Below, one piece after another: positions 52,801 to 64,000 of a stretch of 64,000 bases of DNA. Numbering within the stretch: position 1 is the first letter of the stretch; the number at the start of each line of letters is the position of its first letter. Where the stretch lies: NCBI GenBank assembly GCA_021186555.1, contig JAJKFL010000010.1, positions 4,369,085 through 4,433,084 of the forward strand, given 5' to 3'. The position numbers and the translations under genes are program-made. The notes under the pieces were generated by a model, which saw only the letters and a list, made by a program, of their open reading frames with translations, had not been told where the DNA came from and ran no database searches. Source of the stretch: Reticulitermes speratus (lineage: Eukaryota; Arthropoda; Insecta; Blattodea; Rhinotermitidae).

Positions 52801-55800
52801 ACTGCCACCGGTGAAAACATTTGTATTGTGTGTGCTAGTGTAAGGACTACTGCCACCGGGTGAAAACATTTGTATTGTGTGTACTAGTGTAAGGACTACT
52901 GCCACCGGGTGAAAACATTTTTATTGTGTGTACTAGTGTAAGGACTACTGCCAACGGGTGAAAAGATTTGTATTGTGTGTACTAGTGTAAGGACTACTGC
53001 CAACAGGTGAAAACATTTGTATTGTGTGTACTAGTGTAAGGACTACTGCCACCGGGTGAAAACATTTGTATTGTGTGTACTAGTGTAAGGACTACTGCCA
53101 CCGGGTGAAAACATTTGTATTGTGTGTACTAGTGTAAGGACTACTGCCACCGGGTGAAAACATTTGTATTGTGTGTACTAGTGTAAGGACTACTGCCACC
53201 GGTGAAAACATTTTTATTGTGTGTACTAGTGTAAGGACTACTGCCACCGGTGAAAACATTTGTATTGTGTTGTACTAGTGTAAGGACTACTGCCACCGGT
53301 GAAAACATTTGTATTGTGTTACTAGTGTAAGGACTACTGCCACCGGGTGAAAACATTTGTATTGTGTGTACTAGTGTAAGGACTACTGCCACCGGTGTGA
53401 AAACATTTGTATTGTGTGTACTAGTGTAAGGACTACTGCCACCGGTGAAAACATTTGTATTGTGTGTACTAGTGTAAGGACTACTGCCAACGGGTGAAAA
53501 CATTTGTATTGTGTGTACTAGTGTAAGGACTACTGCCACCGGGTGAAAACATTTGTATTGTGTGTACTAGTGTAAGGACTACTGCCACCGTGTGAAAACA
53601 TTTGTATTGTGTGTACTAGTGTAAGGACTACTGCCACCGTGTGAAAACATTTGTATTGTGTGTACTAGTGTAAGGACTACTGCCACGGGTGAAAACATTT
53701 GTATTGTGTGTACTAGTGTAAGGACTACTGCCACCGGTGAAAACATTTGTATTGTGTGTACTAGTGTAAGGACTACTGCCAACGGGTGAAAACATTTGTA
53801 TTGTGTGTACTAGTGTAAGGACTACTGCCACCGGGTGAAAACATTTGTATTGTGTGTACTAGTGTAAGGACTACTGCCACCGGTGAAAACATTTGTATTG
53901 TGTGTACTAGTGTAAGGACTACTGCCACCGGTGAAAACATTTGTTATTGTGTGTACTAGTGTAAGGACTACTTGCCACCGGGTGAAAACATTTGTATTGT
54001 GTGTACTAGTGTAAGGACTACTGCCACCGGGTGAAAACATTTGTATTGTGTGTACTAGTGTAAGGACTACTGCCACCGGGTGAAAACATTTGTATTGTGT
54101 GTACTAGTGTAAGGACTACTGCCACCGGTGAAAACATTTGTATTGTGTGTACTAGTGTAAGGACTACTGCCACCGGTGAAAACATTTGTATTGTGTGTAC
54201 TAGTGTAAGGACTACTGCCACCGGTGAAAACATTTGTATTGTGTGTACTAGTGTAAGGACTACTGCCACCGGGTGAAAACATTTGTATTGTGTGTACTAG
54301 TGTAAGGACTACTGCCACCGGTGAAAACATTTGTATTGTGTGTACTAGTGTAAGGACTACTGCCACCGGGTGAAAACATTTGTATTGTGTGTACTAGTGT
54401 AAGGACTACTGCCACCGGGTGAAAACATTTGTATTGTGTGTACTAGTGTAAGGACTACTGCCACCGGGTGAAAACATTTGTATTGTGTGTACTAGTGTAA
54501 GGACTACTGCCACCGTGTGAAAACATTTGTATTGTGTGTACTAGTGTAAGGACTACTGCCACCGGTGAAAACATTTGTATTGTGTGTACTAGTGTAAGGA
54601 CTACTGCCACCGGGGTGAAAACATTTGTATTGTGTGTACTAGTGTAAGGACTACTGCCACCGGGTGAAAACATTTGTATTGTGTGTACTAGTGTAAGGAC
54701 TACTGCCACCGGGTGAAAACATTTGTATTGTGTGTACTAGTGTAAGGACTACTGCCACCGGGTGAAAACATTTGTATTGTGTGTACTAGTGTAAGGACTA
54801 CTGCCACCGGGTGAAAACATTTGTATTGTGTGTACTAGTGTAAGGACTACTGCCACCGGTGAAAACATTTGTATTGTGTGTACTAGTGTAAGGACTACTG
54901 CCACCGGGTGAAAAATTTGTATTGTGTGTACTAGTGTAAGGACTACTGCCACCGGGTGAAAACATTTGTATTGTGTGTACTAGTGTAAGGACTACTGCCA
55001 CCGGGTGAAAACATTTGTATTGTGTGTACTAGTGTAAGGACTACTGCCACCGGGTGAAAACATTTGTATTGTGTGTACTAGTGTAAGGACTACTGCCACC
55101 GGGTGAAAACATTTGTATTGTGTGTACTAGTGTAAGGACTACTGCCACCGGTGTGAAAACTTTGTATTGTGTGTACTAGTGTAAGGACTACTGCCACCGG
55201 TGTGAAAACATTTGTATTGTGTGTACTAGTGTAAGGACTACTGCCACCGGGTGAAAACATTTGTATTGTGTGTACTAGTGTAAGGACTACTGCCACCGGG
55301 TGAAAACATTTGTATTGTGTGTACTAGTGTAAGGACTACTGCCACCGGGTGAAAACATTTTGTATTGTGTGTACTAGTGTAAGGACTACTGCCACCGGGT
55401 TGAAAACATTTTGTATTGTGTGTACTAGTGTAAGGACTACTGCCACCGTGGAAAAATTTGTATTGTGTGTACTAGTGTAAGGACTACTGCCACGGGTGAA
55501 AACATTTGTATTGTGTGTACTAGTGTAAGGACTACTGCCACCGGGTGAAAACATTTGTATTGTGTGTACTAGTGTAAGGACTACTGCCACCGGGTGAAAA
55601 CATTTGTATTGTGTGTACTAGTGTAAGGACTACTGCCACCGGTGAAAACATTTGTATTGTGTGTACTAGTGTAAGGACTACTGCCACGGGTGAAAACATT
55701 TGTATTGTGTGTACTAGTGTAAGGACTACTGCCACCGGGTGAAAACATTTGTATTGTGTGTACTAGTGTAAGGACTACTGCCACCGGGTGAAAACATTTG

Positions 55801-58800
55801 TATTGTGTGTACTAGTGTAAGGACTACTGCCACCGGGTGAAAACATTTGTATTGTGTGTACTAGTGTAAGGACTACTGCCACCGGTGAAAACATTTGTAT
55901 TGTGTGTACTAGTGTAAGGACTACTGCCACCGGGTGAAAACATTTGTATTGTGTGTACTAGTGTAAGGACTACTGCCACCGGGTGAAAACATTGTATTGT
56001 GTTATGTGTAAGGACTACTGCCACGTGTGAAAACATTTATTGTGTGTACTAGTGTAAGGACTACTGCCAACATGATGTGGAAGAACATTATTGTATTGTG
56101 TGTACTAGTGTAAGGACTACTTGCCACCAGGGTGAAAACATTTGTATTGTGTGTACTAGTGTAAGGACTACTGCCACCGGGTGAAAACATTTGTATTGTG
56201 TTACTAGTGTAAGGACTACTGCCACCGGGTGAAAACATTTGTATTGTGTGTACTAGTGTAAGGACTACTGCCACCGTGTGAAAACATTTGTATTGTGTGT
56301 ACTAGTGTAAGGACTACTGCCACCGTGTGAAAACATTTGTATTGTGTGTACTAGTGTAAGGACTACTGCCACCGGGTGAAAACATTTGTATTGTGTGTAC
56401 TAGTGTAAGGACTACTGCCACCGGGTGAAAACATTTGTATTGTGTGTACTAGTGTAAGGACTACTGCCACCGGGTGAAAACATTTGTATTGTGTGTACTA
56501 GTGTAAGGACTACTGCCACCGGGTGAAAACATTTGTATTGTGTGTACTAGTGTAAGGACTACTGCCACTACTGCCCCGGTGAAAACATTTGTATTGTGTG
56601 TACTAGTGTAAGGACTACTGCCACCGGGTGAAAACATTTGTATTGTGTTACTAGTGTAAGGACTACTGCCACCGGGTGAAAACATTTGTATTGTGTGTAC
56701 TAGTGTAAGGACTACTGCCACCGGGTGAAAACATTGTATTGTGTGTACTAGTGTAAGGACTACTGCCACCGGGTGAAAACATTTGTATGTGTGTACTAGT
56801 GTAAGGACTACTGCCACCGTGGTGAAAACATTTGTATTGTGTGTACTAGTGTAAGGACTACTGCCACCGGTGAAAACATTTGTATTGTGTGTACTAGTGT
56901 AAGGACTACTGCCACCGGTGAAAACATTTTGTATTGTGTGTACTAGTGTAAGGACTACTGCCACCGTGTGAAAACATTGTATTGTGTGTACTAGTGTAAG
57001 GACTACTGCCACCGGGTGAAAACATTTGTATTGTGTGTACTAGTGTAAGGACTACTGCCACCGGTGAAAACATTTGTATTGTGTGTACTAGTGTAAGGAC
57101 TACTGCCACCGGTGAAAACATTTGTATTGTGTGTACTATGTAAGGACTACTGCCACCGGGTGAAACATTTGTATTGTGTGTACTAGTGTAAGGACTACTG
57201 CCACCGGGTGAAAACATTTGTATTGTGTGTACTAGTGTAAGGACTACTGCCACGGTGAAAACATTTGTATTGTGTGTACTAGTGTAAGGACTACTGCCAC
57301 CGGGTGAAAACATTTGTATTGTGTGTACTAGTGTAAGGACTACTGCCACCGGTGAAAACATTTGTATTGTGTGTACTAGTGTAAGGACTACTGCCACCCG
57401 GTGAAAACATTTGTATTGTGTGTACTAGTGTAAGGACTACTGCCACCGGGTGAAAACATTTTGTATTGTGTGTACTAGTGTAAGGACTACTGCCACCAGG
57501 GTGAAAACATTTTGTATTGTGTGTACTAGTGTAAGGACTACTGCCACCGGGTGAAAACATTTGTATTGTGTGTACTAGTGTAAGGACTACTGCCACCGGG
57601 TGAAAACATTTGTATTGTGTGTACTAGTGTAAGGACATACTGCCACCGGGTGAAAACATTTGTATTGTTGTACTAGTGTAAGGACTACTGCCACCGGGTG
57701 AAAACATTTGTATTGTGTGTACTAGTGTAAGGACTACTGCCACCGGGTGAAACATCTGTATTGTGTATATGTGATATGTACTAAAATGATGTTACAAGGA
57801 CTACTGCCACCGGTGAAAACATTTTGTATTGTGTGTACTAGTGTAAGGACTACTGCCACCGGGAAAATGTATGTGTACTAAGACATTTGTAACATTGTGT
57901 GTGTACTAGTGTAAGGACTACTGCCACCGGTGAAAACATTTGTATTGTGTGTACTAGTGTAAGGACTACTGCCACGTAAACATTGTATTGTGTGAAGGAA
58001 TACTAACATTTGTATTGTGTGTACTAGTGTAAGGACTACTGCCACCGGTGAAAACATTTGTATTGTGTTACTAGTGTAAGACTACTGCCAACCGGTGAAA
58101 ACATTTGTATTGTGTGTACTAGTGTAAGGACTACTGCCACCGGTGAAACATTTGTATTGTGTGCTATGTAAACTACTCCAGTGCTTTATATGGGTACAGT
58201 AAGGACTACTGCCACCGGTGAAAACATTTGTATTGTGTGTACTAGTGTAAGGACTACTGCCACCGGTGAAAACATTTTTATTGTGTGTACTAGTGTAAGG
58301 ACTACTGCCACCGGTGAAAACATTTGTATTGTGTGTACTAGTGTAAGGACTACTGCCACCGGTGAAAACATTTGTATTGTGTGTACTATGTAAGGACTAC
58401 TGCCACCGGGTGAAAAACATTTGTATTGTGTGTACTAGTGTAAGGACTACTGCCACCGGGTGAAGAACATGCGTTTATTGTGTGTACAGTGTAAGGACTA
58501 CTGCCACCGTGTAAAACATTTGTATTGTGTGTACTAGTGTAAGGACTACGCACGGTGAAAACATTGTATTGTGTGTACTAGTGTAAGGACTACTGCCACC
58601 GGTGAAAACATTTGTATTGTGTGTACTAGTGTAAGGACTACTGCCACCGGTGAAAACATTTTTTGTGTGTACTAGTGTAAGGACTACTGCCACCGGTGAA
58701 AACATTTGTATTAGTGTACTATGTGTAAGGACTACTGCCACCGTGTGAAAACATTGTATTGTTTACTAGTGTAAGGACTACTGCCACCGGTGAAAACTTT

Positions 58801-59650
58801 GTATTGTGTACTAGTGTAAGGACTACTGCCACCGGTGAAAACATTTGATTTTATTGGTACTGAGTAACTTTAGTTGTAAGAGACTGCCACCGGTGAAAAC
58901 ATTTGTATTGTGTGTACTAGTGTAAGGACTACTGCCACCGGTGAAACATTTTGTATTGTGTGTACTAGTGTAAGGACTACTGCCACCGGTGAAACATTTG
59001 TATTGTGTGTACTAGTGTAAGGACTACTGCCACCGGTGAAAACATTTGTATTGTGTTACTATTAAGGACTACTGCCACGGTAAAACATTTGTATGTTGTA
59101 CTAGTGTAAGGACTACTGCACCGTGAAAACTTTTATTTTGTACTATTAAGACTACTGCACCTGAAAACATGTATGTGGTACTAGTGTAAGACTCACTATA
59201 AAACATTTGTAATGTGGTACTAGTAGGCTATCCCGGGTGAAAAAGATTTACTAGTGTAGGAAGCACCGTGAAACTTATTTTGTGTACAGGTGTAAGACTA
59301 CCCACCAGGTGAAAACATTTATTTTGGACAGTGTGAAACTACATGCCACCTGTGAAACATTGTATTAAGTATACTAGTGTAGGCATTGCAGTGGGAATAA
59401 CATTTGATGTGTTACTAAATTTAAACAACTATTTCCACGTGAAAATTTTAATATGTCTTACTATGTTGGCTGCCACCGGGGTGAAAACATTTTAAAATGT
59501 TCACTAGTGTAAAACTAAATTGCCATATTAGAACAACATTTGTATAGTTAAGTTACATAGTGTTATAGGACTACTGTACCGTGAGACAACTTTGTATATG
59601 TGTAGTACTTGGTAAGGCTAACTGCCACTGGGTGAAACATTTTGATATGT
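49891..59650 (+). repeat. Giant 49-bp tandem array, roughly 200 units
   Basis: The unit is TGTATTGTGTGTACTAGTGT then AAGGACTACTGCCACCGGGT and GAAAACATT (49 bases). The tandem part starts near 49985. Its 95-base leader matches the flank of the 24.6 kb array. Variants recur in order: a shortened GTACTGTGTAAGG unit at about 50637, 51233, 51761, 52151 and 52540, often followed by CCGTGTGAAAA units. From 57.75 kb, and strongly after 59.05 kb, units carry many small deletions and decay into unique sequence. All open frames within are artefacts. Confidence 0.97.
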
Positions 59651-59846
59651 GATATGTAACTATCTGTCTGCACGGTGTAAACGAATTCTGAAAATACAGT
59701 CGTATTGTATACTTAACGTAAAAATTGTAAGTAACTTGAAAGAAGATAGGCAAGTGAGAAATTATGGCGAATGGCGAGAGGGAAGGGAAGTGCCGTGTAT
59801 TGTGTTAACAACACGATATTATTTCTCTTGCTTGTTTCGTTTGTAG

Positions 59847-59917
59847 GAAGTGTTGAAAAGCATCGCGTGACGTTTGCTTGGAGGAACTCACGTCAGATGG
59901 ACTTACGTGTTCTTACT
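59847..59917 (+). CDS. Possible internal coding exon, 71 bases
   Basis: CTCTTGCTTGTTTCGTTTGT then AG is a strong pyrimidine-rich splice acceptor ending at 59846. After two bases the frame reads SVEKHRVTFAWRNSRQMDLR and VLT, ending at 59917 before GTAAGA, a strong donor. The other two frames contain stops. The peptide is hydrophilic and protein-like, but I cannot name a family. Upstream lies only degraded satellite. Confidence 0.4.
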
Positions 59918-60395
59918 GTAAGAGCGTGTTTCCAGCCCACGTTATACTTGTTATTAAATCATTATCCTTTGGGAGGTTTTCTTATGCCATGACATCACTC
60001 GTCTTTTCATTATCGTTATTTGTGTAATGTAGCCTAAAGATATCTTATTCTAAGCACTTTCAACTCTTCTGCTTTCCTACGAAACTTGTTTACTGCAGGA
60101 AATTTCGGATTTCAGGGGCCTTAACACGAGGAGAAGTTACGATAGGCTGTCACGAATAACAGTTTCCTCTTTGCTTATTTTACGGTTTTGTCAGTGTATG
60201 CCGTATAATGAGGAGCTCGTAATTTCTGATATTTCTCGTAATATTTTTTTGGGGTGATTAGAGGATGAAATTGGCTGTGGTATACAAACTTACCGATAAA
60301 GAAAAATTGCATGCAAAGTCTTGGAATTATTTCTATAGAAGCAAATGTGTAGATAATAAGATAATAATAAAATGGCGCGTGCAAATAAGCAGACT
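59918..60395. other. Unassigned DNA
   Basis: Nothing recognised after the possible exon. Confidence 0.35.
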
Positions 60396-60455
60396 GATAG
60401 GTTTTCCCGAAACGTCGGTAACTACCAATCTACGCTGCGTAACATCACCGGAGGG
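60396..60455 (+). repeat. Foldback family right-arm remnant (copy 5)
   Basis: TTTTCCCGAAACGTCGGTAA, then ATCTACGCTGCGTAACATC and a diverged CGGAGGGCGAGGGTC. Only the right half is present. Confidence 0.65.
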
Positions 60456-60764
60456 CGAGGGTCTCAATAACAGTAGCTTACTTAAACAGTTTAGTTGATA
60501 TAAATGTAAACTGAGGAACGACTGAATCTTTGTTAACAGTTTTTATATTTCCCTGATTCAGTTAATCAACTCTGTGTTACTGAAACTCGAAAGTTGAACT
60601 CGGCCGACACCAAAGCCCGGAACTCTACATTAACCAGACCTAGTTCCATCTACCTCCCATCTTATCTAGTTCTCCAACATCAATCTTAATATTACCGTTT
60701 TCTCTCCATATCATTTTCTCAGCTGTGGTTTTTCATGAGGTTTCTCTTCTAATCACATTTACGC
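60456..60764. other. Unassigned DNA
   Basis: Nothing recognised. Confidence 0.3.
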
Positions 60765-61150
60765 AGTCTCTCTTTCGAGAGGTCCATAAACTCTTCCAAA
60801 GCATGTTCTCCATAGAGTGCGATCTAGTGCTTCCTCTTGCAAGTTCCAGTACTTCACTTTTCCTTAGGGGGTCATCCATTAGCTGCTTACGTCTTCTTAC
60901 TCGCCTTCCCGTCCCTCCTATGTTTCTTCAATAACTTGTTTCAGAAACAGTTGTCACGCAAGATGTGACCAATCCAGTTAGCCTTTCTTCTTTTTATTGT
61001 ATGTACGATATTCCTCTCCTCCTTCACTCTGTGTAATACTTCTTCATTTCTCACACGATCGGTCCAACTGATCTTCTCCATCCTTCTCCAGCACCACATT
61101 TCAGAACTTTCCAGGTGTTTCTGATCTACCTCTACTAATGTTCTGTGCAA
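60765..61150 (-). pseudogene. LINE-2 3' end fragment
   Basis: The minus strand reads VDQKHLESSEMWCWRRMEKI, SWTDRVRNEEVLHRVKEERN and IVHTIKRRKANWIGHILRDN, then breaks near 60955. Downstream nucleotides still match the family to about 60770. It is nearly identical in protein to 62850-63040. Confidence 0.87.
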
Positions 61151-61264
61151 ATTTTTCCCCTCTTTCGGAATCTTTAGCTATGGATGAAGAAACGTCATTA
61201 AATTAACCTAAGAATTACTTGTGTGAATTTTATGTTTGATATTGACGGTGTACAGACTGGTCAA

Positions 61265-61440
61265 GAAATTTACCTCTTCACCAAAACGTCCAGACTTGTT
61301 CTTGGGGTCTACCCAGCCTCCTATTCAATGGGCACCGGAGATAAAGCGGCCGGCCCCTGAAGCTCTTTCACCCACTTCTCTCTAGTAATGAGTTTAAGAA
61401 TGAGTGGAGTTTTACCTCTGCTCCCCCTATATATCTTAAT
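61265..61440 (+). repeat. SINE-A fragment
   Basis: AACGTCCAGACTTGTTCTTG, GTCTACCCAGCCTCCTATTC and AGAATGAGTGGAGTTTTACC follow SINE-A order in plus orientation. The tRNA-like head is missing. Confidence 0.8.
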
Positions 61441-61808
61441 GGTGTGGGCGGGCATTTTTATACTGTGAAGATTTTGAAGCATTCGTGACGTAAACCAATG
61501 TTCATGTTTTTGCTCAGGCTCTGAAGCGAATGGCGCCATAGTAGCTTCACGTAATCCGCGACTCTGCCTACAAATCTTTAATACCTCTCCTACCTTTTAT
61601 AATCCATACAGCTGAAAAGGCGCAGTTAAATAATATCGAATAATCAGTTAATCTATTGGTCGAAACAACGTGTAACTAAGACTGCAGCCAACTAACTTAC
61701 AACCCCTCTTTACCGAACAAATTATCTGGAACATAAATTTAATTTCCTGTAACCACAAGTTGTTGTTGTTGTGGGTAACAGAGGAGATATCTTGATTATC
61801 ACATAAAA
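61441..61808. other. Unassigned DNA
   Basis: Nothing recognised. Confidence 0.3.
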
Positions 61809-61810
61809 TA

Positions 61811-62022
61811 CAGTGTGTCCACAAAGTCCCTTCGGGGTTTTGAAAAATTGTGGCGCGCAAACAAATTGAGCTAGCCACATGCGGTTTGCGGCAGATTACA
61901 GTGAAATCTGGAAGTTTTTTACTGATCTCAGTAGACCTCGATGTGGGCTCCCTTGGTAACACGGAGCTCTTGCCATGTTCTTGCCATTTTCAAAACCCCG
62001 AAGGGACTTTGTGGACACACTG
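61811..62022 (-). mobile_element. 212-bp Tc1/mariner-type MITE with perfect 36-bp TIRs
   Basis: Terminal repeats 61811-61846 and 61987-62022 (CAGTGTGTCCACAAAGTCCC and onward) are exact inverse copies, with TA on both sides. The interior still encodes the end of a transposase on the minus strand. Perfect TIRs argue for recent activity of the family. Confidence 0.93.
61928..61985 (-). pseudogene. Transposase C-terminal tail inside the MITE
   Basis: The minus strand reads ARTWQELRVTKGAHIEVY and then TGA. The normal family pattern is (V/T)WQE(L/M).YR.DVCR.T.GAHIE. Here the residues between QEL and RVT are deleted, the precise kind of scar expected in an internally deleted derivative. Confidence 0.75.
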
Positions 62023-62024
62023 TA

Positions 62025-62535
62025 TGTAGCCGTGTTTTTATTTTGAATATCCTATCTTAGCGTGCGCGATTGTATCTCTGATTACACACTTTCTGACCCC
62101 TCATCGTTACTGGCATACCATTTCTCTCCATTTGCCTTTACGGCTGCCGGATGGCATCAGATGAATGCGGCGTTGGCTCTAATAGTAAGCAAACATATTT
62201 CAATGTGTTTGGTTAGAGGGCTTTACGAATGGCAGGTCTGGGTACAGGTGTTCTCTACTAATTACATGCTGGGCCCCTTGTGTGTTTTAGCCCGCTTAGC
62301 TTCGTCAGGAGGTCACAACTGGCCACTGTGCCACAACTGGCCACTACAGGGGGAGATAATTTGATTTTCTTTAATTTTGTAACTTTTTTTGTCTCTTCTG
62401 TCTCCTTTACTTTTTTTTTCTTGCCATTAGCTTATTGTTTCTTGCCTTTTCTCTTCTCCCTTTTGTTACTGTGTTTTTTGGTTACGACCCCCTATCTTCC
62501 TGAATCATAAATTTTATTTTATTCTCGTTTTATAA
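62025..62535. other. Unassigned DNA
   Basis: A 100-codon frame (62062-62364) and T-rich sequence lack recognisable features. A direct repeat CCACTGTGCCACAACTGGCC-like lies at 62325. Confidence 0.35.
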
Positions 62536-62537
62536 TC

Positions 62538-62705
62538 ATAAGATCCGGGGTTTGAATCCCGGCATGGGTAAGAGATTTTTCGTTTCTCAGAAACGTCCAG
62601 ACCGGCGCAGGGGCCTATCCAGCCTCCTCTTCAGTGGCTAACTGGGCTCTTTTTCTCGAGAGTGAAGCGGTCGTTAGGCGAATTTGACCACGCACGTCTG
62701 TAGGT
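62538..62705 (+). repeat. SINE-A fragment
   Basis: GGGGTTTGAATCCCGGCATG (B box) is followed by AACGTCCAGACCGG and GCCTATCCAGCCTCCTCTTC. The A box is lost. Confidence 0.8.
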
Positions 62706-62711
62706 ATTGCC

Positions 62712-63240
62712 ATGACAAATGCAACATTCAACAAGAAGAAGACTCTTTTTACCAACAAACTGGACTTAAATTTAAGTAAGAAACTAGTAAAGTGCTACAT
62801 TTGGAGCATAGCTTTGTGTAGTGATGAAACGTGGACACTTCGGAAAGTAGATCAGAAGTATCTGGAAAGTTTTGAAATGTGGTGCTGGAGAAGAATGGAG
62901 AAGATCAGTTGGACCGATCGTGTGAGAAATGAAGAAGTATTACACAGAGTGAAGGAGGAGAGGAATATCGTACATACAATAAAAAGAAGGAAGGCTAACT
63001 GGATTGGTCACATCTTGTGTAGAAACTGCCTTCTGAAACATGTGATTGAAGGAAAGTTAGAAGGAAGGATAGAAATGACGGTACGGCGAGGGAGAAGACG
63101 TAAGCAGCTACTGGATGACCTTAAGGAAAAGAGAAGATACTGGAAATTGAAAGAGGAAGCACTAGATCGCACCCTGTGGAGAACTCGCTTTGGAAGAGGC
63201 TACGGACCTGTCGTAAGACAGACTACAGAATGAATGAATT
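62712..63240 (+). pseudogene. LINE-2 ORF2 C-terminus, longest uninterrupted copy
   Basis: A 173-codon frame runs from 62712 to the natural stop at 63231-63233. It includes KKLVKCYIWSIALCSDETWT, LESFEMWCWRRMEKISWTDR, VRNEEVLHRVKEERNIVHTI, KRRKANWIGHIL and a basic RRGRRRKQLLDDLKEKR block, ending YGPVVRQTTE. This is the segment after the RT domain in RTE-like non-LTR elements. The FADD/YADD-containing domain is missing upstream, so the copy is 5'-truncated and cannot move itself, although its remaining frame is intact. Confidence 0.88.
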
Positions 63241-63364
63241 TCTATAGGTTAAGAATAAATGGAGCTGTACAACATTGCCCGTAACGTCCCAATGGCAGCC
63301 TGTTTTATTGAGTCACATTTTGTTAATATCTGCCTGAGGTTAGTGTAAAGCATGAGATAGAACT

Positions 63365-63615
63365 GTAAAGGTAAAGGTGTCTCTGTCCGTGCCATGAAGG
63401 CATGCAGGGCGAGTACAGGTATAGCTCCACATGTTCTTAACCTTGTCACTAGATTGAAGTGAATGGTCAGCTTCACACCCTGTCCGCTTTACCCCCACAG
63501 AAAGAGCCCTCAGTAATTACTGGTCCCTGAGCTGATATGGTCGTTCTGGAGCCTAGAAAATTCTTACTTCCCCGGGAATCGAACCACGATTCCTCGGTTG
63601 TCCAACCCATACGGA
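63365..63615 (-). repeat. SINE-A, old
   Basis: GGTAAAGGTGTCTCTGTCCG, GTACAGGTATAGCTCCACAT and GGGAATCGAACCACGATTCC are recognisable. The B box is altered and the A box is absent. Confidence 0.75.
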
Positions 63616-63940
63616 ACAAAATGCAATTTTTTCGCAAACTTTTGCTTTAAACTCCAACCCCATATAAGATACAATACAAATTTATAAACTTTCAAAGTGA
63701 TGTTTATATGGAAAATGGTGCAGTATTCAATACGGCCTTTGGCGATGCTGTAACCAGACGCTCACATCGTCTTCCTGCAGTCTTGCAGCATGAGCATTAT
63801 TTTACACGAGGGTTACAGCATTCTGTCTATAACTTGCAAATAAATATCCCCAGAGTTTAAACACAAATCGTATCACACAGAAATAATAATTTCTAACACT
63901 TTGCAAACGTAATTTAAACTGCATTTTACTTACAGACACA
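63616..63940. other. Unassigned DNA
   Basis: Nothing recognised. It may include the right flank of the inverted 114-bp element that follows. Confidence 0.3.
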
Positions 63941-64000
63941 GTTCGTACCACGCAGTAAACACACTCCGTCTCGGTTATACAAACCAGTCAGTTAATGCTG
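63941..64000 (-). repeat. 114-bp repeat element, inverted, cut by window edge
   Basis: CGTACCACGCAGTAAACACA and CTCCGTCTCGGTTATACAAA are the reverse complement of the 114-bp unit. The array presumably continues beyond 64000. Confidence 0.9.

Noticed and set aside
53141..57596. Many minus-strand open frames (VLTLVHTIQMFSP repeats)
   Set aside because: They are periodic translations of the 49-bp satellite; frames shift every unit because 49 is not a multiple of three.
49985..59640. CRISPR array
   Set aside because: There are no unique spacers: the 49-bp units are contiguous, the context is eukaryotic and no cas-like gene exists.

Overview
The window looks like non-coding, repeat-packed DNA from a large arthropod genome. 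It contains tRNA-derived SINEs with target-site duplications (TSDs), LINE 3' ends, mariner and Tc1-like remnants, pogo-type and hAT-like MITEs, and very long minisatellite arrays. There are no operons, no rRNA and no convincing complete gene. The LINE C-terminal fragments ([13 protein letters not shown] and NEEVLHRVKEERN types) are of a kind I associate with cockroach and termite (Blattodea) genomes. That placement comes from memory and is not proven here.

Layout. 0-3.1 kb: SINE-A remnant, then a 74-bp satellite (about 20 copies) between inverted arms. 3.4-5 kb: nested inverted-repeat elements with a full SINE-B inside. 5.5-9.4 kb: LINE-1 and SINE-A fragments, a 490-bp MITE and a foldback element. 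10-11 kb: 114-bp array; a possible coding exon follows at 11.4 kb. 12-24 kb: MITEs, SINEs A to D, LINE-1 fragments, a mariner remnant and a foldback element. 24.6-25.3 kb: a 49-bp array. 26-31 kb: sparse DNA, then a 47/49-bp array. 32-49 kb: MITEs, LTR-like remnants, a second 114-bp element, chimeric SINE-C copies and SINE-E. 49.6-59.65 kb: a giant 49-bp array of roughly 200 units, decaying at its right edge. 59.8-64 kb: a possible exon, a Tc1-like MITE, LINE-2 3' ends and the start of another 114-bp element.

The most interesting signals are these. (1) A recurrent CUGAAGAU-stem-GAAAC motif resembles a hammerhead ribozyme core and sits at the centre or ends of foldback elements. (2) Composite SINE-C elements carry internal poly(A)-separated unit repeats inside a single pair of TSDs. 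(3) The 49-bp and 114-bp arrays recur with the same unique flanks, so they appear to be mobile elements with variable internal tandem repeats. (4) Two MITE families still encode the C-terminal tail of their parent transposase. Three short exon-like stretches with splice-like borders are the only hints of host genes.
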